Under the pieces are notes generated by a model. It had not been told where the DNA came from and made no database searches. It worked only from the letters and a program-made list of their open reading frames with translations. The position numbers and the translations under genes are program-made. Shown in pieces: positions 42,519-51,634 of a stretch of 64,000 bases of DNA (position 1 is the stretch's first letter; each line of letters begins with the position of its first letter). Origin of the DNA: Candidatus Cloacimonetes bacterium HGW-Cloacimonetes-3 (GTDB lineage Bacteria > Cloacimonadota > Cloacimonadia > Cloacimonadales > Cloacimonadaceae); contig PHBO01000009.1 of NCBI GenBank assembly GCA_002840645.1, positions 1 to 64,000 of the forward strand, written 5' to 3'.

Positions 42519-44243
42519 CTAAAGCTGGTAATAGTGTTTCAGGTCTTTGTAGATAAAATGCTCGATGTCTCGCACCGAACACGAAAAATTGAAGCGGGAG
42601 ATAAGCTGAAACAGCTTGTTGTCGCAGTTTTGCACAATGGCTTTCACAGTGAAATAACTGCCGGGATTAACACTAAGTTCACGCAATCCCAAGCCTAAAA
42701 GAAGGGGAATGTACTGTGGAGTGGAAGCCATTTCTCCGCAAACAGAAAGCGGTGTTTTATACTTAGCTGCACTCAGTACGGTTTGCCGGATGAGGTTCAA
42801 AACCGCCGGATGGTGCTGGATGTAGTATCGGGAGACGTTTTCGTTGTTGCGGTCAACTGCCAGAGTGTATTGCACCAAGTCATTTGTCCCGATGCTAAGA
42901 AAATCGCAAGCCTGGGCAAGTGCATCTGCTTCCAGAGCGGCAGCAGGGATTTCTATCATAGCACCAAGCTCGATGGAGCTGTCGAAGGATATACCCTCGG
43001 AATATAGCTCTTCCTGACAGTGGTTAAAAATATGCTTGGCTTCAGAGAAATCCTCCACATCGATAATCATGGGGAACATAATGCGTATTTTACCGTGAGC
43101 GGAAGCACGCAGAATGGCACGTAACTGGGTGTGGAAAACATCATGATGAGCAAGGCTGAACCTGATGCCCCGTTTGCCCAGATATGGATTCTCTTCAGCA
43201 GCTATAAACCCCAAGGGGGCAAGTTTGTCACCTCCAAGATCGAAAGTGCGGATTGTTACGGGAGTAGGAGCCATGCGCTCCGCAATTTGGCGGTATATTT
43301 CATACTGCTCAGCTTCCGATGGCAAGCTCTGGCGAGCAAGAAAGATGAATTCAGTACGGAAAAGCCCGATACCATCACAGCTGAGGTTCACGATAGCATC
43401 TAACTCCTCGGGAAGCGCAATGTTGGCATAGAGAGAAATCCGCTTTCCATCAGCGGTTTGAGAGGCAGAAGCCTTCATTGCTTCCAGGCGTTGCCTAAGA
43501 ATCTCTTCCACCTGCACCTTCTGGGCATAGTAATCCAGTGTTTCTTCATCCGGGTTCACAATCAGTTTGCCCTCGTCACCATCCACAACTAACATGTCGT
43601 TATCCTGCACCGTTTCCAGCAAGTCTTTCACATTGGCAATGGCGATCAAGCCCAAAGCTCTGGCTAAAATGGACGCATGGGAGTTATAGCTGCCTTTGGC
43701 AATGAGATATGCCCTGATATTGGCGTGAGCAAGCTTGCCAATCATGGAAGGATTCATTTCTGCGAAGATGGGGATATGATCGCTTTCCAGATTATCCGGC
43801 AAAGCACTTGACAGCCCTCCCAGTGTGTTTAACAGCCTGGTGCCAACATCACGGTAGTCCGCTGCTCGCAGGGCAAATGCTTCCACACTCATAGCCTGAA
43901 ATTGCTCAACGATAGTATTAAAACTATCCTGAACAGCCAGGATCGCATGGTGTAATTGCTCTTCGATGGCTGTGGAAACCAGAGAATATATCTCCGGATC
44001 GTGCAAAATATCTCGATGGCTGGCGATAATATCCAGTTCACGGGGGTTTAATCTGGAGTTCTTAAGCTCATTGCCGATTTCGGCATCCACTGAAGCAATG
44101 GCATCCTGAAAGCGTTTAATTTCGCCTTTCACTTCTTCGGGACTAATATTACACCTTTCAATGGAGTGTTCCTGAGTTGCTACATGGATGGCTCTGCCGA
44201 TGAATAAGCCATTATTTATGCTGTTGCCGCTTAATCTATTCAT
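42519..44243 (-). CDS. ptsI: Phosphoenolpyruvate-protein phosphotransferase (enzyme I)
   Basis: Enzyme I takes phosphate from PEP and passes it to HPr. Starting at the ATG at 44241-44243 (GGAG upstream) gives 574 residues, and the phosphorylated His is then residue 189, as in E. coli EI, within NSHASILARALG. The C-terminal PEP-binding barrel contains GIGLFRTEF, the GGDK segment and VCGEMAS with its active-site Cys. It begins 1 bp after the ptsH stop. No EII gene is in the window. Confidence 0.97.
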   Translation of the reverse strand: MNRLSGNSINNGLFIGRAIHVATQEHSIERCNISPEEVKGEIKRFQDAIASVDAEIGNELKNSRLNPRELDIIASHRDILHDPEIYSLVSTAIEEQLHHAILAVQDSFNTIVEQFQAMSVEAFALRAADYRDVGTRLLNTLGGLSSALPDNLESDHIPIFAEMNPSMIGKLAHANIRAYLIAKGSYNSHASILARALGLIAIANVKDLLETVQDNDMLVVDGDEGKLIVNPDEETLDYYAQKVQVEEILRQRLEAMKASASQTADGKRISLYANIALPEELDAIVNLSCDGIGLFRTEFIFLARQSLPSEAEQYEIYRQIAERMAPTPVTIRTFDLGGDKLAPLGFIAAEENPYLGKRGIRFSLAHHDVFHTQLRAILRASAHGKIRIMFPMIIDVEDFSEAKHIFNHCQEELYSEGISFDSSIELGAMIEIPAAALEADALAQACDFLSIGTNDLVQYTLAVDRNNENVSRYYIQHHPAVLNLIRQTVLSAAKYKTPLSVCGEMASTPQYIPLLLGLGLRELSVNPGSYFTVKAIVQNCDNKLFQLISRFNFSCSVRDIEHFIYKDLKHYYQL

Positions 44244-44244
44244 A

Positions 44245-44508
44245 TTATTCTCCAAACCCACTTTGAATAAGATCAGATAGTTCGTTCAGCAGGAAATCCT
44301 CGTCCACTCCATCTGCAATCAGCTCTAAATGCGATCCACATTCTGCTGCAAGCATCATCACACCCATGATGCTCTTGCCATTCACTTTCGTACCGTCTTT
44401 TTCAATAAAGAAATCACTGCGGTACTTGGTGGCTGCCCGTACCAATAATGCTGAAGGACGGGCATGAAGACCCAGTTTATTGGATACTGTTACTGCTATC
44501 TGTTTCAT
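44245..44508 (-). CDS. ptsH: Phosphocarrier protein HPr
   Basis: The 87-residue protein starts at the ATG at 44506-44508, which places the EI-phosphorylated residue at His15 (GLHARPS) and the HprK-phosphorylated residue at Ser46 (GKSIMG), exactly the canonical numbering. A TTG five codons upstream is possible but would shift both. Its start lies inside the 3' end of hprK. Both phosphorylation sites being intact argues for a regulatory role. Confidence 0.97.
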   Translation of the reverse strand: MKQIAVTVSNKLGLHARPSALLVRAATKYRSDFFIEKDGTKVNGKSIMGVMMLAAECGSHLELIADGVDEDFLLNELSDLIQSGFGE

Positions 44509-45466
44509 TGGAGTTGCTTTCAAAACTCTTGTTCATGGTTTTCTTGCGAATTTCATCATTTACTCTGCGGTTAAAATCTTCCGCAGCATCATAGCCAACA
44601 CCCTTAAGGATCATGTTCATTGCAGCAACCTCAACGATCACCGACACGTTTTTTCCGGGAGATACAGGGAGAAAAATAATGGGGATTTTAACGCCTAAAT
44701 GCTCGGCATAGTTGTTAGCAAGACCAATGCGTTCATAATCCATATTTTCCTGCCATGGCATAAGCTCTATCTGGAGGTCTATGGATTTCTGCTTACGAGT
44801 GCGTTCGATGCCAAACATACGCTCCGCATTTACAAAGCCAACCCCGCGGATTTCCATGAAATGCCCAAAATCACGACCGGGTTTACCAAATAGCTGGTCA
44901 TCCAGATAACGCAAAGTTATGAGGTCATCCCCGATTAGGCTGTGTCCTCGGTGTACAAGATCAAGTGCACATTCACTTTTACCGATACCGCTTTTTCCCG
45001 TAAGCAATATCCCCAGTCCAAACACGTCTATCAAAGTAGCATGCAGGGTTTTCTCCAGGGCAAAGACATCATGCAGGTAGCGGGATAGATGCTCAATTAG
45101 GTTAATTGTAGAAAGTCTGCTGGAAAGCAAAGCAATGTTTAGATCATTGGCGATGTATTCGGTAACCGGGGGCAAGGTTAAGCCCTTGGAAACGATGATG
45201 CATGGGATATCCGTCTTGAATACATCACGCATTCTGGCAATCAATTCGTCTTCCTGTAAGCTTTGCAAATAACGCACTTCAGTTTCACCAAAGACCTGAA
45301 TACGATCGGCTGAAAACACCTCCAGAAAACCTGCCAAGGCAAGCCCCGGTCTGTTAACATGCGGCGAACTGAGCTTCTTATTCAGGGTTTCCGGCTCGGT
45401 GATAAGAGAAAGAGCAAGATCTTTCTTCTTGGCGTCAAAAAAGTCGCGTACGGTGATTTCTTTCAT
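44477..45466 (-). CDS. hprK: HPr kinase/phosphorylase
   Basis: HprK phosphorylates and dephosphorylates Ser46 of HPr in response to metabolites. The 329-residue protein has the N-terminal regulatory domain (about 1-130), Walker A GKSGIGKSE (about 155), the following SLIGDD catalytic loop, and the HprK signature IEIRGVGFVNAERMFG (about 200). The C-terminal ~15 residues are Asn/Ser-rich and overlap ptsH. HprK is typical of Firmicutes but also occurs in many Gram-negative phyla as part of incomplete PTS systems. Confidence 0.95.
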   Translation of the reverse strand: MKEITVRDFFDAKKKDLALSLITEPETLNKKLSSPHVNRPGLALAGFLEVFSADRIQVFGETEVRYLQSLQEDELIARMRDVFKTDIPCIIVSKGLTLPPVTEYIANDLNIALLSSRLSTINLIEHLSRYLHDVFALEKTLHATLIDVFGLGILLTGKSGIGKSECALDLVHRGHSLIGDDLITLRYLDDQLFGKPGRDFGHFMEIRGVGFVNAERMFGIERTRKQKSIDLQIELMPWQENMDYERIGLANNYAEHLGVKIPIIFLPVSPGKNVSVIVEVAAMNMILKGVGYDAAEDFNRRVNDEIRKKTMNKSFESNSNETDSSNSIQ

Positions 45467-45521
45467 AATCTATTCCATTTTCTTATGCCCGTTTCACAGA
45501 GGCACAGGCAAGGTGCTTTAT

Positions 45522-45602
45522 GCGAAGAGAGGGAAGGAGCTTCGGATGCAGCGAGTGCTTTAGTTCCTGATAAGGATATCTTCATCTTATTCCCTCTCTC
45601 GC
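45522..45602. other. Long-range inverted repeat in the hpf-hprK gap
   Basis: GCGAAGAGAGGGAA (45522-45535) can pair with TTCCCTCTCTCGC (45590-45602) with one bulged A, enclosing about 54 nt. Neither side has a U-tract. It could be a processing or stability element that uncouples hpf from hprK expression, or a decayed repeat. Confidence 0.45.
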
Positions 45603-45609
45603 ACATCAT

Positions 45610-46146
45610 TTATGGTTCGAATAATTTGAACATATCCTGGTCTTTCTTCACCAGTACATTAATACTGTCTGTTTCTACATTCTTGAAGATAAGAAAATCT
45701 TCCTTAGAGCCGTCTATCTTCTCAATGGCTTCTTCAATGGTCAGAATTTCCGTTACCACGCGCTTTGTTTTCACGGTTTTGTGGGCACGGCTATCAGAGT
45801 GAACATGAAACACGGTAGCACGGGAGAATTCATCGAACTGGTCTTTCAGGGCACGTTTCTGATGGTCTGTAATCCTGTCTTTGAGCTTTTTGATTTGTCC
45901 TTCCATCTTATCGATAGCAGTATCAATGGAAAGGTACATATCCATCTCTTCGCTCTGGCTTTGTAAACTGAATTTAGAGGCGTGCAGAGATAGTTCACAA
46001 ATGTTGCGGTTGTTTTCCAGCGCAAGTGTAACATGCACAGTGATGATGTGGTCAAAATACTTCTTCAGCTTCAGGCAAGAAGTCTCCACGTAATCTCTAA
46101 TCGCTTTGGTCAGTTCGAAGTGGCGGGCTGTAATCGTGATTTGCAT
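45610..46146 (-). CDS. hpf: Ribosome hibernation-promoting factor, long form
   Basis: HPF/RaiA binds the 30S decoding centre in stationary phase; the long form also dimerises ribosomes into 100S particles. The 178-residue protein has the N-terminal HPF domain (MQITITARHFELTKAIRDYV, about 1-100), a linker, and the C-terminal dimerisation domain ending in VLVKKDQDMFKLFEP. AGGAGG lies 8 nt before the ATG. Proximity to rpoN matches the proteobacterial rpoN-hpf order. Confidence 0.94.
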   Translation of the reverse strand: MQITITARHFELTKAIRDYVETSCLKLKKYFDHIITVHVTLALENNRNICELSLHASKFSLQSQSEEMDMYLSIDTAIDKMEGQIKKLKDRITDHQKRALKDQFDEFSRATVFHVHSDSRAHKTVKTKRVVTEILTIEEAIEKIDGSKEDFLIFKNVETDSINVLVKKDQDMFKLFEP

Positions 46147-46159
46147 GATGGAATCCTCC

Positions 46160-47560
46160 TTAAATTTTATGGATAGATAGGTTTTGCAGGTCTTCTATCG
46201 ATTCCATGATAGCTTCCGACAAAGTCGGGTGGGCAAACACCATGGCTTCAACATCTGCTGCGGTGCATTTATTGGCGATTAAGATGGTTCCCTGAGCGAT
46301 AAGTTCAGCAGCCCCATGCCCCATGATATGCATACCAACAAGCTCTTTGTTATCTGCACGGGCAATGGTTTTCACAAACCCGGCAGTTGCGTTCATAGAC
46401 ATGGCTTTGCCATTTGCTGCAAAGGGAAATTTGCCAACTATAATCTCACCAAAAATAGCACCAGCCTCTGCATGGGTATAACCCACAGAGGCAATTTCGG
46501 GATTCGTAAAAGTGCATCGGGGAATATTTATGTAATTCAGTTCGTTATAATGGTACTCTTGTTTGTTTTCCAGCATGGCGATATGCTGAGCTGCCATCAG
46601 CCCTTGTTTGCTGGCGGTGTGAGCAAGCTGTAGCTTTGCGGTAACGTCTCCTATAGCATACACCTTTTCCAGATTCGTGCGCATCATGGAATCGATGCAT
46701 ATTGCACCTTTGTTAGTATCAAGTTTCAAGCCTTGCCACTCCAGATTGTTTACCGGGTTACGCCCCACGCTCATCAACACTTTCTCCGCATATAAGCTGT
46801 TGCCGTCGCTAAGGTTTAGCAGTATCCCGGAAGGTGTTCCGTCGATGCTTTGCACCCCAACTCCTGTAATTACTTTTATACCTGTTTTCTTGAAGCTCAT
46901 TGCCAAGCGCTTTGATATCTCTTCATCTTCCAAGGCGATAAGGCGGGGGAGGAACTCAATTATACTCACTTGCACGCCGAAGGTAGCGAAAATGGACGCA
47001 AACTCGCAGCCTATAACACCTCCACCGACAACAGCCAGGCTTTTCGGCAGTTCATCCATCTTTAGAATTCCGGTAGAGGAAAGGATGTTCATTTCATCAA
47101 TGCTGATGCCGGGCAGGCTCTTGGCTTCACTTCCGCTGGCTATAACCAGATAGTTACAGCCATACTCAGTTCCCGCAGCAGTACTGACAATATAGACACC
47201 ATCCTCTTTGCGAACTGAGGTGGCGGTGTCTTTAACCATCTCAATTTTGCGTTTTTTAAAAATGTGCTCAATCCCGCCAGCAAGCTGCTCCACAATGTTG
47301 TTCTTCCGTTCCCAAATCCTGCTGTAGTCAAGCTCAAGGGGTATCTGAGGTAAGCCGTAGCTGGGTGATTCGGTGATTTCGGATACTAATTCTGCGCTCT
47401 TCACCAGGGCTTTTGTGGGAATGCAACCCCAGTTCAGGCATACCCCGCCCAATCTGGCTTTCTCTATCACGAGGCAGGGAATGTCGTATTGGGCAAGGCG
47501 GATGGCTGTTTCATAGCCGCCGGGTCCGCCGCCGATGATTATTACGGTTGAGTGCTGCAT
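46160..47560 (-). CDS. lpd: Dihydrolipoamide dehydrogenase (E3)
   Basis: The 466-residue flavoenzyme reoxidises dihydrolipoyl groups of 2-oxoacid dehydrogenases or the glycine cleavage system. GGGPGGYETA is the FAD motif, GGVCLNWGCIPTKAL holds the redox-active Cys pair (CLNWGC), GGGVIGCEFA is the NAD motif, and the C-terminal AHPTLSE carries the catalytic His-Glu partner. AGGAG precedes the ATG, which abuts the rpoN stop. Its insertion between rpoN and hpf is unusual; no partner E1/E2 or gcv genes are nearby. Confidence 0.94.
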   Translation of the reverse strand: MQHSTVIIIGGGPGGYETAIRLAQYDIPCLVIEKARLGGVCLNWGCIPTKALVKSAELVSEITESPSYGLPQIPLELDYSRIWERKNNIVEQLAGGIEHIFKKRKIEMVKDTATSVRKEDGVYIVSTAAGTEYGCNYLVIASGSEAKSLPGISIDEMNILSSTGILKMDELPKSLAVVGGGVIGCEFASIFATFGVQVSIIEFLPRLIALEDEEISKRLAMSFKKTGIKVITGVGVQSIDGTPSGILLNLSDGNSLYAEKVLMSVGRNPVNNLEWQGLKLDTNKGAICIDSMMRTNLEKVYAIGDVTAKLQLAHTASKQGLMAAQHIAMLENKQEYHYNELNYINIPRCTFTNPEIASVGYTHAEAGAIFGEIIVGKFPFAANGKAMSMNATAGFVKTIARADNKELVGMHIMGHGAAELIAQGTILIANKCTAADVEAMVFAHPTLSEAIMESIEDLQNLSIHKI

Positions 47561-49018
47561 TTATAATCTCCTGAGATGGCTGTTCAATATACCCAGTTCA
47601 TCCCGGTATTTAGTAATGATACGGCGTGAGATATTCAATCCTTCTGTTTTCAGGTTGTCAACCAATTCCTGATCGCTGAGAGGTTTCTTTTTGTTCTCCA
47701 ACTCTATCATACGGATTATTTTGGATTTCACACGCTGGCGTGAAATGCTTTGATAGTCATCATCCATACCGGCAGTGGATGTGAAGAAATCCTTGAAAGC
47801 AAATATCCCATAAGGGGTTTCTGCATACTTGTGTTTCACCACACGGCTGATGGTGGATTCGCTTACCCCCAGGTCCTGCGCAATGACAGAATAGGTAAGC
47901 GGCTGCATTTGCCCGCTGCCAAAATAAAAGAAATCGTGCTGGTACTTGATAATTGATAAAGACACTCTTTCCAGGGTGCGCATCCGCATAAAGATAGATT
48001 TTATCAGGAACTTGGCAGAGTTTATCCGCTCGCGTACAAACTGCATGGTTTCTTTATCGAAGTAGCCTCTGTTTATCATCTTGCGATAGCGGGGGCTAAT
48101 GATGATGTTGGGGGTGATCTGGTCATTGATTATCACCACATATTCCCCGTCTATGAATTTAAGGGTTACATCAGGGAAAACGTATGAGGCACTGGAGGCA
48201 AGGATGCGTAGTCCCGGTTTGGGATCAAGCTTGGCTATCTGTTCCTTGGCAGCCAAAATAGTATCTTCGGATACACCCAAAGCTGAGGCAATTTTCTGAT
48301 ATCGGCGGTGGATAAGGTTATCAAACTGATCTTCCACCATACTACAGATTATTCTGTTTTGCTTTTGCTCATCGGTTAGCTGTGACATCAGGCATTCAGA
48401 GAGGTCTCTTGCACTAATTCCCTGCGGCGAAAGGTTCAGCACCAGTTGGTGTAGTTCTTCGGCACGCTCTGCGCGGATACGGTACTTTCTCCCCATGTTT
48501 AGCACGCTAAAACCCTTGGGAAGGAAACCATAAATATCACATGAATCTATCAAATCAGTTACAAAATCTATCTCATAATCGGGCAGGTTCAAAGGGTAAA
48601 GCTGTTCCAAGTATTTATCTTTGGCGTTTTCTTCATAGCGTACCAGGGATTCTGTGTGATCAGTTTCGCTATCGCCATGCCAGGTCTCATAGCCGGAGTG
48701 ATAATCGTTCCAATTATCAAGGATTTCGGTCAATTCTCGTGCTTCGGATAAGGTTTCACAGTGATTTTCGGGTTCTACTGCTTCTTCCAGGGTAGTGTTG
48801 CTTTCGGGAGTGCTTTGCTCAAAGCTGCCTTCGTCTATGTCTTCTTCGTCTTTTTCTTCCCTCAATTCCAGCAGGGGATTGTTCACCAATTCCTGCTTGA
48901 TATAGCTTTCCAGCTCCAAAATTGGCAATGCAAGCATCTTCAGCGATTGCAGCATCTTGGGCTTTAAAGCAAGCTCTTGCTTTTGTTTCAGGGATAGAAA
49001 CTGGTCCATTGCGCTCAT
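47561..49018 (-). CDS. rpoN: RNA polymerase sigma-54 factor
   Basis: The 485-residue sigma factor recognises -24/-12 promoters and requires AAA+ activators. Region I is Gln/Leu-rich (SLKQKQELALKPKMLQSLKML), region II is strongly acidic (about 55-125), and the C-terminal RpoN box reads SRRIITKYRDELGI, a variant of the usual ARRTVAKYRE. The helix-turn-helix VIAQDLGVSESTISRVVKHK is intact. It overlaps lptB by 4 bp (ATGA). No sigma-54 activator lies in the window, and I found no promoter with correct -24/-12 spacing. Confidence 0.96.
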   Translation of the reverse strand: MSAMDQFLSLKQKQELALKPKMLQSLKMLALPILELESYIKQELVNNPLLELREEKDEEDIDEGSFEQSTPESNTTLEEAVEPENHCETLSEARELTEILDNWNDYHSGYETWHGDSETDHTESLVRYEENAKDKYLEQLYPLNLPDYEIDFVTDLIDSCDIYGFLPKGFSVLNMGRKYRIRAERAEELHQLVLNLSPQGISARDLSECLMSQLTDEQKQNRIICSMVEDQFDNLIHRRYQKIASALGVSEDTILAAKEQIAKLDPKPGLRILASSASYVFPDVTLKFIDGEYVVIINDQITPNIIISPRYRKMINRGYFDKETMQFVRERINSAKFLIKSIFMRMRTLERVSLSIIKYQHDFFYFGSGQMQPLTYSVIAQDLGVSESTISRVVKHKYAETPYGIFAFKDFFTSTAGMDDDYQSISRQRVKSKIIRMIELENKKKPLSDQELVDNLKTEGLNISRRIITKYRDELGILNSHLRRL

Positions 49019-49764
49019 ATATTCTGCTCGAAGGGGCTTGCCATAAACTTGTCTCCCAAGTAAAATTCCTTCACTTTCTCATCGTTAATCAATTCCAGCG
49101 AACTGCCGGAAAATATGATCTTACCTTCAAAGATAATATAAGCACGATTTACTATTTTCAAAGTCTCAGTTACGTTATGATCGGTTATCATAATCCCGAT
49201 GTTCTTCTTGCGCAGTTTGCCGATGATATCCTGTATATCGGATACGGCAATGGGATCAACCCCGGCAAAAGGCTCGTCCATAAAGATAAATGTTGGGTTA
49301 GTAACCAGAGCGCGGGTGATTTCCAGCTTACGGCGTTCACCTCCAGAAAGGGTGTATGCCTTTTGTTTGGCAACATGAGTGAGATTTAGTTCCTCCAGGG
49401 AATCTTGCAGCCTGTTTTTTTGTTCTTTATGGGATAGCTTAAGCGTTTGGAGTATTGCCATGATGTTATCTTCCACGCTTAACTTTGCAAAGATGGATGG
49501 AGCTTGTGCCAAATATCCCAAGCCAAGCCTGGCGCGTTTGTACATCGGCTTGTGTGAGATATCGGTATCATCGAAATAAACCTTGCCCTTATTGGGTTTG
49601 GCTAATCCGATAATCATATAAAAGGTTGTGGTCTTCCCGGCTCCATTAGGACCGAGGATACCAACCACTTCACCCTGGCTCATTTCCATTGAGAGATCAT
49701 TAACCACGGTGCGTTTACCGTATATCTTAACGAGGTTTTCCGCTCGAATCTTGTGCATATCCAT
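49015..49764 (-). CDS. lptB: LPS export ABC transporter ATP-binding protein
   Basis: LptB powers extraction of lipopolysaccharide from the inner membrane with LptFG. The 249-residue ATPase has Walker A GPNGAGKTTT, signature LSGGERRKLEI, Walker B FIFMDEP and the LptB-typical FAGVDPIAV. The order lptB-rpoN is conserved with many Gram-negative bacteria and supports the LptB call over other ABC ATPases. The ATG lacks a strong ribosome site. Confidence 0.94.
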   Translation of the reverse strand: MDMHKIRAENLVKIYGKRTVVNDLSMEMSQGEVVGILGPNGAGKTTTFYMIIGLAKPNKGKVYFDDTDISHKPMYKRARLGLGYLAQAPSIFAKLSVEDNIMAILQTLKLSHKEQKNRLQDSLEELNLTHVAKQKAYTLSGGERRKLEITRALVTNPTFIFMDEPFAGVDPIAVSDIQDIIGKLRKKNIGIMITDHNVTETLKIVNRAYIIFEGKIIFSGSSLELINDEKVKEFYLGDKFMASPFEQNI

Positions 49765-50056
49765 ATGGTTTTAAATCTATTCCACTCGCCTTTTTTGTCA
49801 AGAAATACTTCTATCTGGATTGAAATTTGCTAAAGGCGAAGAAATCCGAGGCTTTTAAGCTAATCCATAGCAGCATACTATGCGTGATGTTAGCCCTACG
49901 AAAGCACTTTTACCCAAGCTAAGAATTCGGATCGCAGCACACAGCAAATTAGTAATTATCAGCTGTCCTTTCCCGAGTTGTGTAGTAATCTGGCGACATA
50001 AACAAAGCCAAACGCTGTTTATTTAACAGTTATAACAGGTACAAACCTTAAAAGAA
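49765..50056. other. Intergenic region upstream of lptB
   Basis: About 290 bp separate the lptB start from the stop of the GGDEF gene. It should hold the promoter of the lptB-rpoN-lpd-hpf-hprK-pts run. I see no gene or clear repeat. Confidence 0.4.
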
Positions 50057-51028
50057 TCAGTTATCATCTGTGCATACATCCTGAAAGCAAACAACCTTAT
50101 TCTTCCCGCATCGTTTGCCCTGATACAATGCCTTGTCAGCTTCGTTAATCATGTCTTTGGTACCCATTTCGCCATGATGATAACTAAGCCCAATAGTACA
50201 AGTCACTTTTATATTCATGCCACCACACTTTAAATTCATCCGCTCCACCTTGCTACGAATACGATCAATAACGATCATAGCCCCCTGGCAGGAAGTTTCG
50301 GGGAATACAAACAGGAATTCCTCACCGCCCCAGCGCCCCATAGTATCAGTAGCACGAATGCCTTTCAGGAAGATGGCTGATAGCTCTTTCAATACGATGT
50401 CCCCGCAATCATGCCCATAAGTGTCGTTGATTTGCTTGAAGTTGTCAACATCGGCAATGGCAATGCCAAAACCGCGCTTGGTACGCATAGTACGGTTGTT
50501 TTCTTTTCCCAGCACCTCTTCCAGCACCCTGCGGTTGTATAATCCGGTAAGAGTATCGCGGCGTGCAAGGTGTTTCAGGGTGATGTTTGCTTCGTTAAGC
50601 TGGTGATTCAGCTGTTCCAGGTTATCCATCATCTCTTTTTGAGTTTGCTCGGCAATAATCTGCTTGTCTATGTCCACAAAAACGCCAAGTATGCCGATAA
50701 TACTGTCATCTTCATCGAACAATGCAGATACGTACAGGTCTGCCCAGAAGATAGAACCATCCTTCCTTTGGTAACGTCGGGATTTCCTGATGGAGCGTCC
50801 CTGTTCTTGCTTAAGATATTCGAAACTGCTTATACTGTTGTGGCGGTCTTCCTCGGGTGTAACATCACTAACCTTAAGGGACAAAGCCTCTTCAGCACTA
50901 TAGCCAAGCAATTCACTCCAGGTAGGGTTTGTGAGGATATAATTGCCTTCCGGATCGGTTACACCAATTGCTACCACGGCACTTTGGAAAATGCGGGAAT
51001 GTAAATCATTCAAATGCATTGGTTTCAT
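50057..51028 (-). CDS. PAS-GGDEF diguanylate cyclase
   Basis: The protein probably makes cyclic di-GMP from GTP in response to a PAS-sensed signal. Starting at the ATG at 51026-51028 (AGAGG 5 nt upstream) gives 323 residues. A PAS domain with PAC segment (about 10-130) is followed by a coiled coil (about 132-160) and a GGDEF domain (about 160-320). The active site is GGEEF in RWGGEEFLF, an active variant, preceded by DVDNFKQINDTYGHDCGD. No membrane helix is present, so it is cytosolic. It appears monocistronic. Confidence 0.92.
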   Translation of the reverse strand: MKPMHLNDLHSRIFQSAVVAIGVTDPEGNYILTNPTWSELLGYSAEEALSLKVSDVTPEEDRHNSISSFEYLKQEQGRSIRKSRRYQRKDGSIFWADLYVSALFDEDDSIIGILGVFVDIDKQIIAEQTQKEMMDNLEQLNHQLNEANITLKHLARRDTLTGLYNRRVLEEVLGKENNRTMRTKRGFGIAIADVDNFKQINDTYGHDCGDIVLKELSAIFLKGIRATDTMGRWGGEEFLFVFPETSCQGAMIVIDRIRSKVERMNLKCGGMNIKVTCTIGLSYHHGEMGTKDMINEADKALYQGKRCGKNKVVCFQDVCTDDN

Positions 51029-51121
51029 ACACACCTCTGGGTTCAAAAAAAGGTATTGCGTTTTTTATGATAAAATCTGGCGAGAGAAGCATTGAAGCAA
51101 TCTCTCGCCATACTTACATTT

Positions 51122-51634
51122 CTATGCAGGGGTTACAGGGGGAGCAAATACCCGCTGACCCAGTTCTGTATCTATCATGAAGAGGGCATGGGGATTGTCG
51201 CCGATCATCTTTAGGCGGTTTACGATCCGGTCGGCTGCGGCTTCTTCTTCCACTTGCTCGTCCACGAACCATTGCAGCATACCTCTGCTGGCGTGGTCTT
51301 TTTCTTTTATCGCAATGTCCATCAGGTCATTGATGCTTTTTGTTACAAACTGCTCATGCTTCAGTGCAGCATCAAAGGCTTTAAGCGGTGTTTTGAAATC
51401 CACAGTTGGCTGGGCGATGGCTTTCAGTTCCACCTTGCCACCGCGCTCGATTAAGTAGTTAAATAATTTCATGGCGTGGAAGCGTTCTTCCTTACCCTGG
51501 GCGTCCATCCAATTGGCGAAACCATCCAGATTCAGGTTTGCGAACCAGGCTTGCATGCTTATATACAGGTATTCGGAGTATAACTCCTTGTTAATCTGGG
51601 CGTTTATTGCGTCTTGTAGTTTTTTGCTGATCAT
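51122..51634 (-). CDS. ftnA: Ferritin (non-haem, FtnA type)
   Basis: The 170-residue protein forms the iron-storage cage with ferroxidase centres. Ligands are visible as Glu in KELYSEYLYISM (about 17), EERFHAMK with Glu and His (about 50), and EQVEEEAAADRIVNRL (about 125). The start overlaps the flavodiiron stop by 4 bp, so iron storage is co-expressed with oxygen detoxification, which would limit Fenton chemistry in an anaerobe. Confidence 0.95.
   Translation of the reverse strand: MISKKLQDAINAQINKELYSEYLYISMQAWFANLNLDGFANWMDAQGKEERFHAMKLFNYLIERGGKVELKAIAQPTVDFKTPLKAFDAALKHEQFVTKSINDLMDIAIKEKDHASRGMLQWFVDEQVEEEAAADRIVNRLKMIGDNPHALFMIDTELGQRVFAPPVTPA

Noticed and set aside
44509-44523. A TTG start five codons upstream for ptsH
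   Set aside because: The ATG start puts the phosphorylation sites at His15 and Ser46, the canonical positions, while the TTG start would shift both by five.
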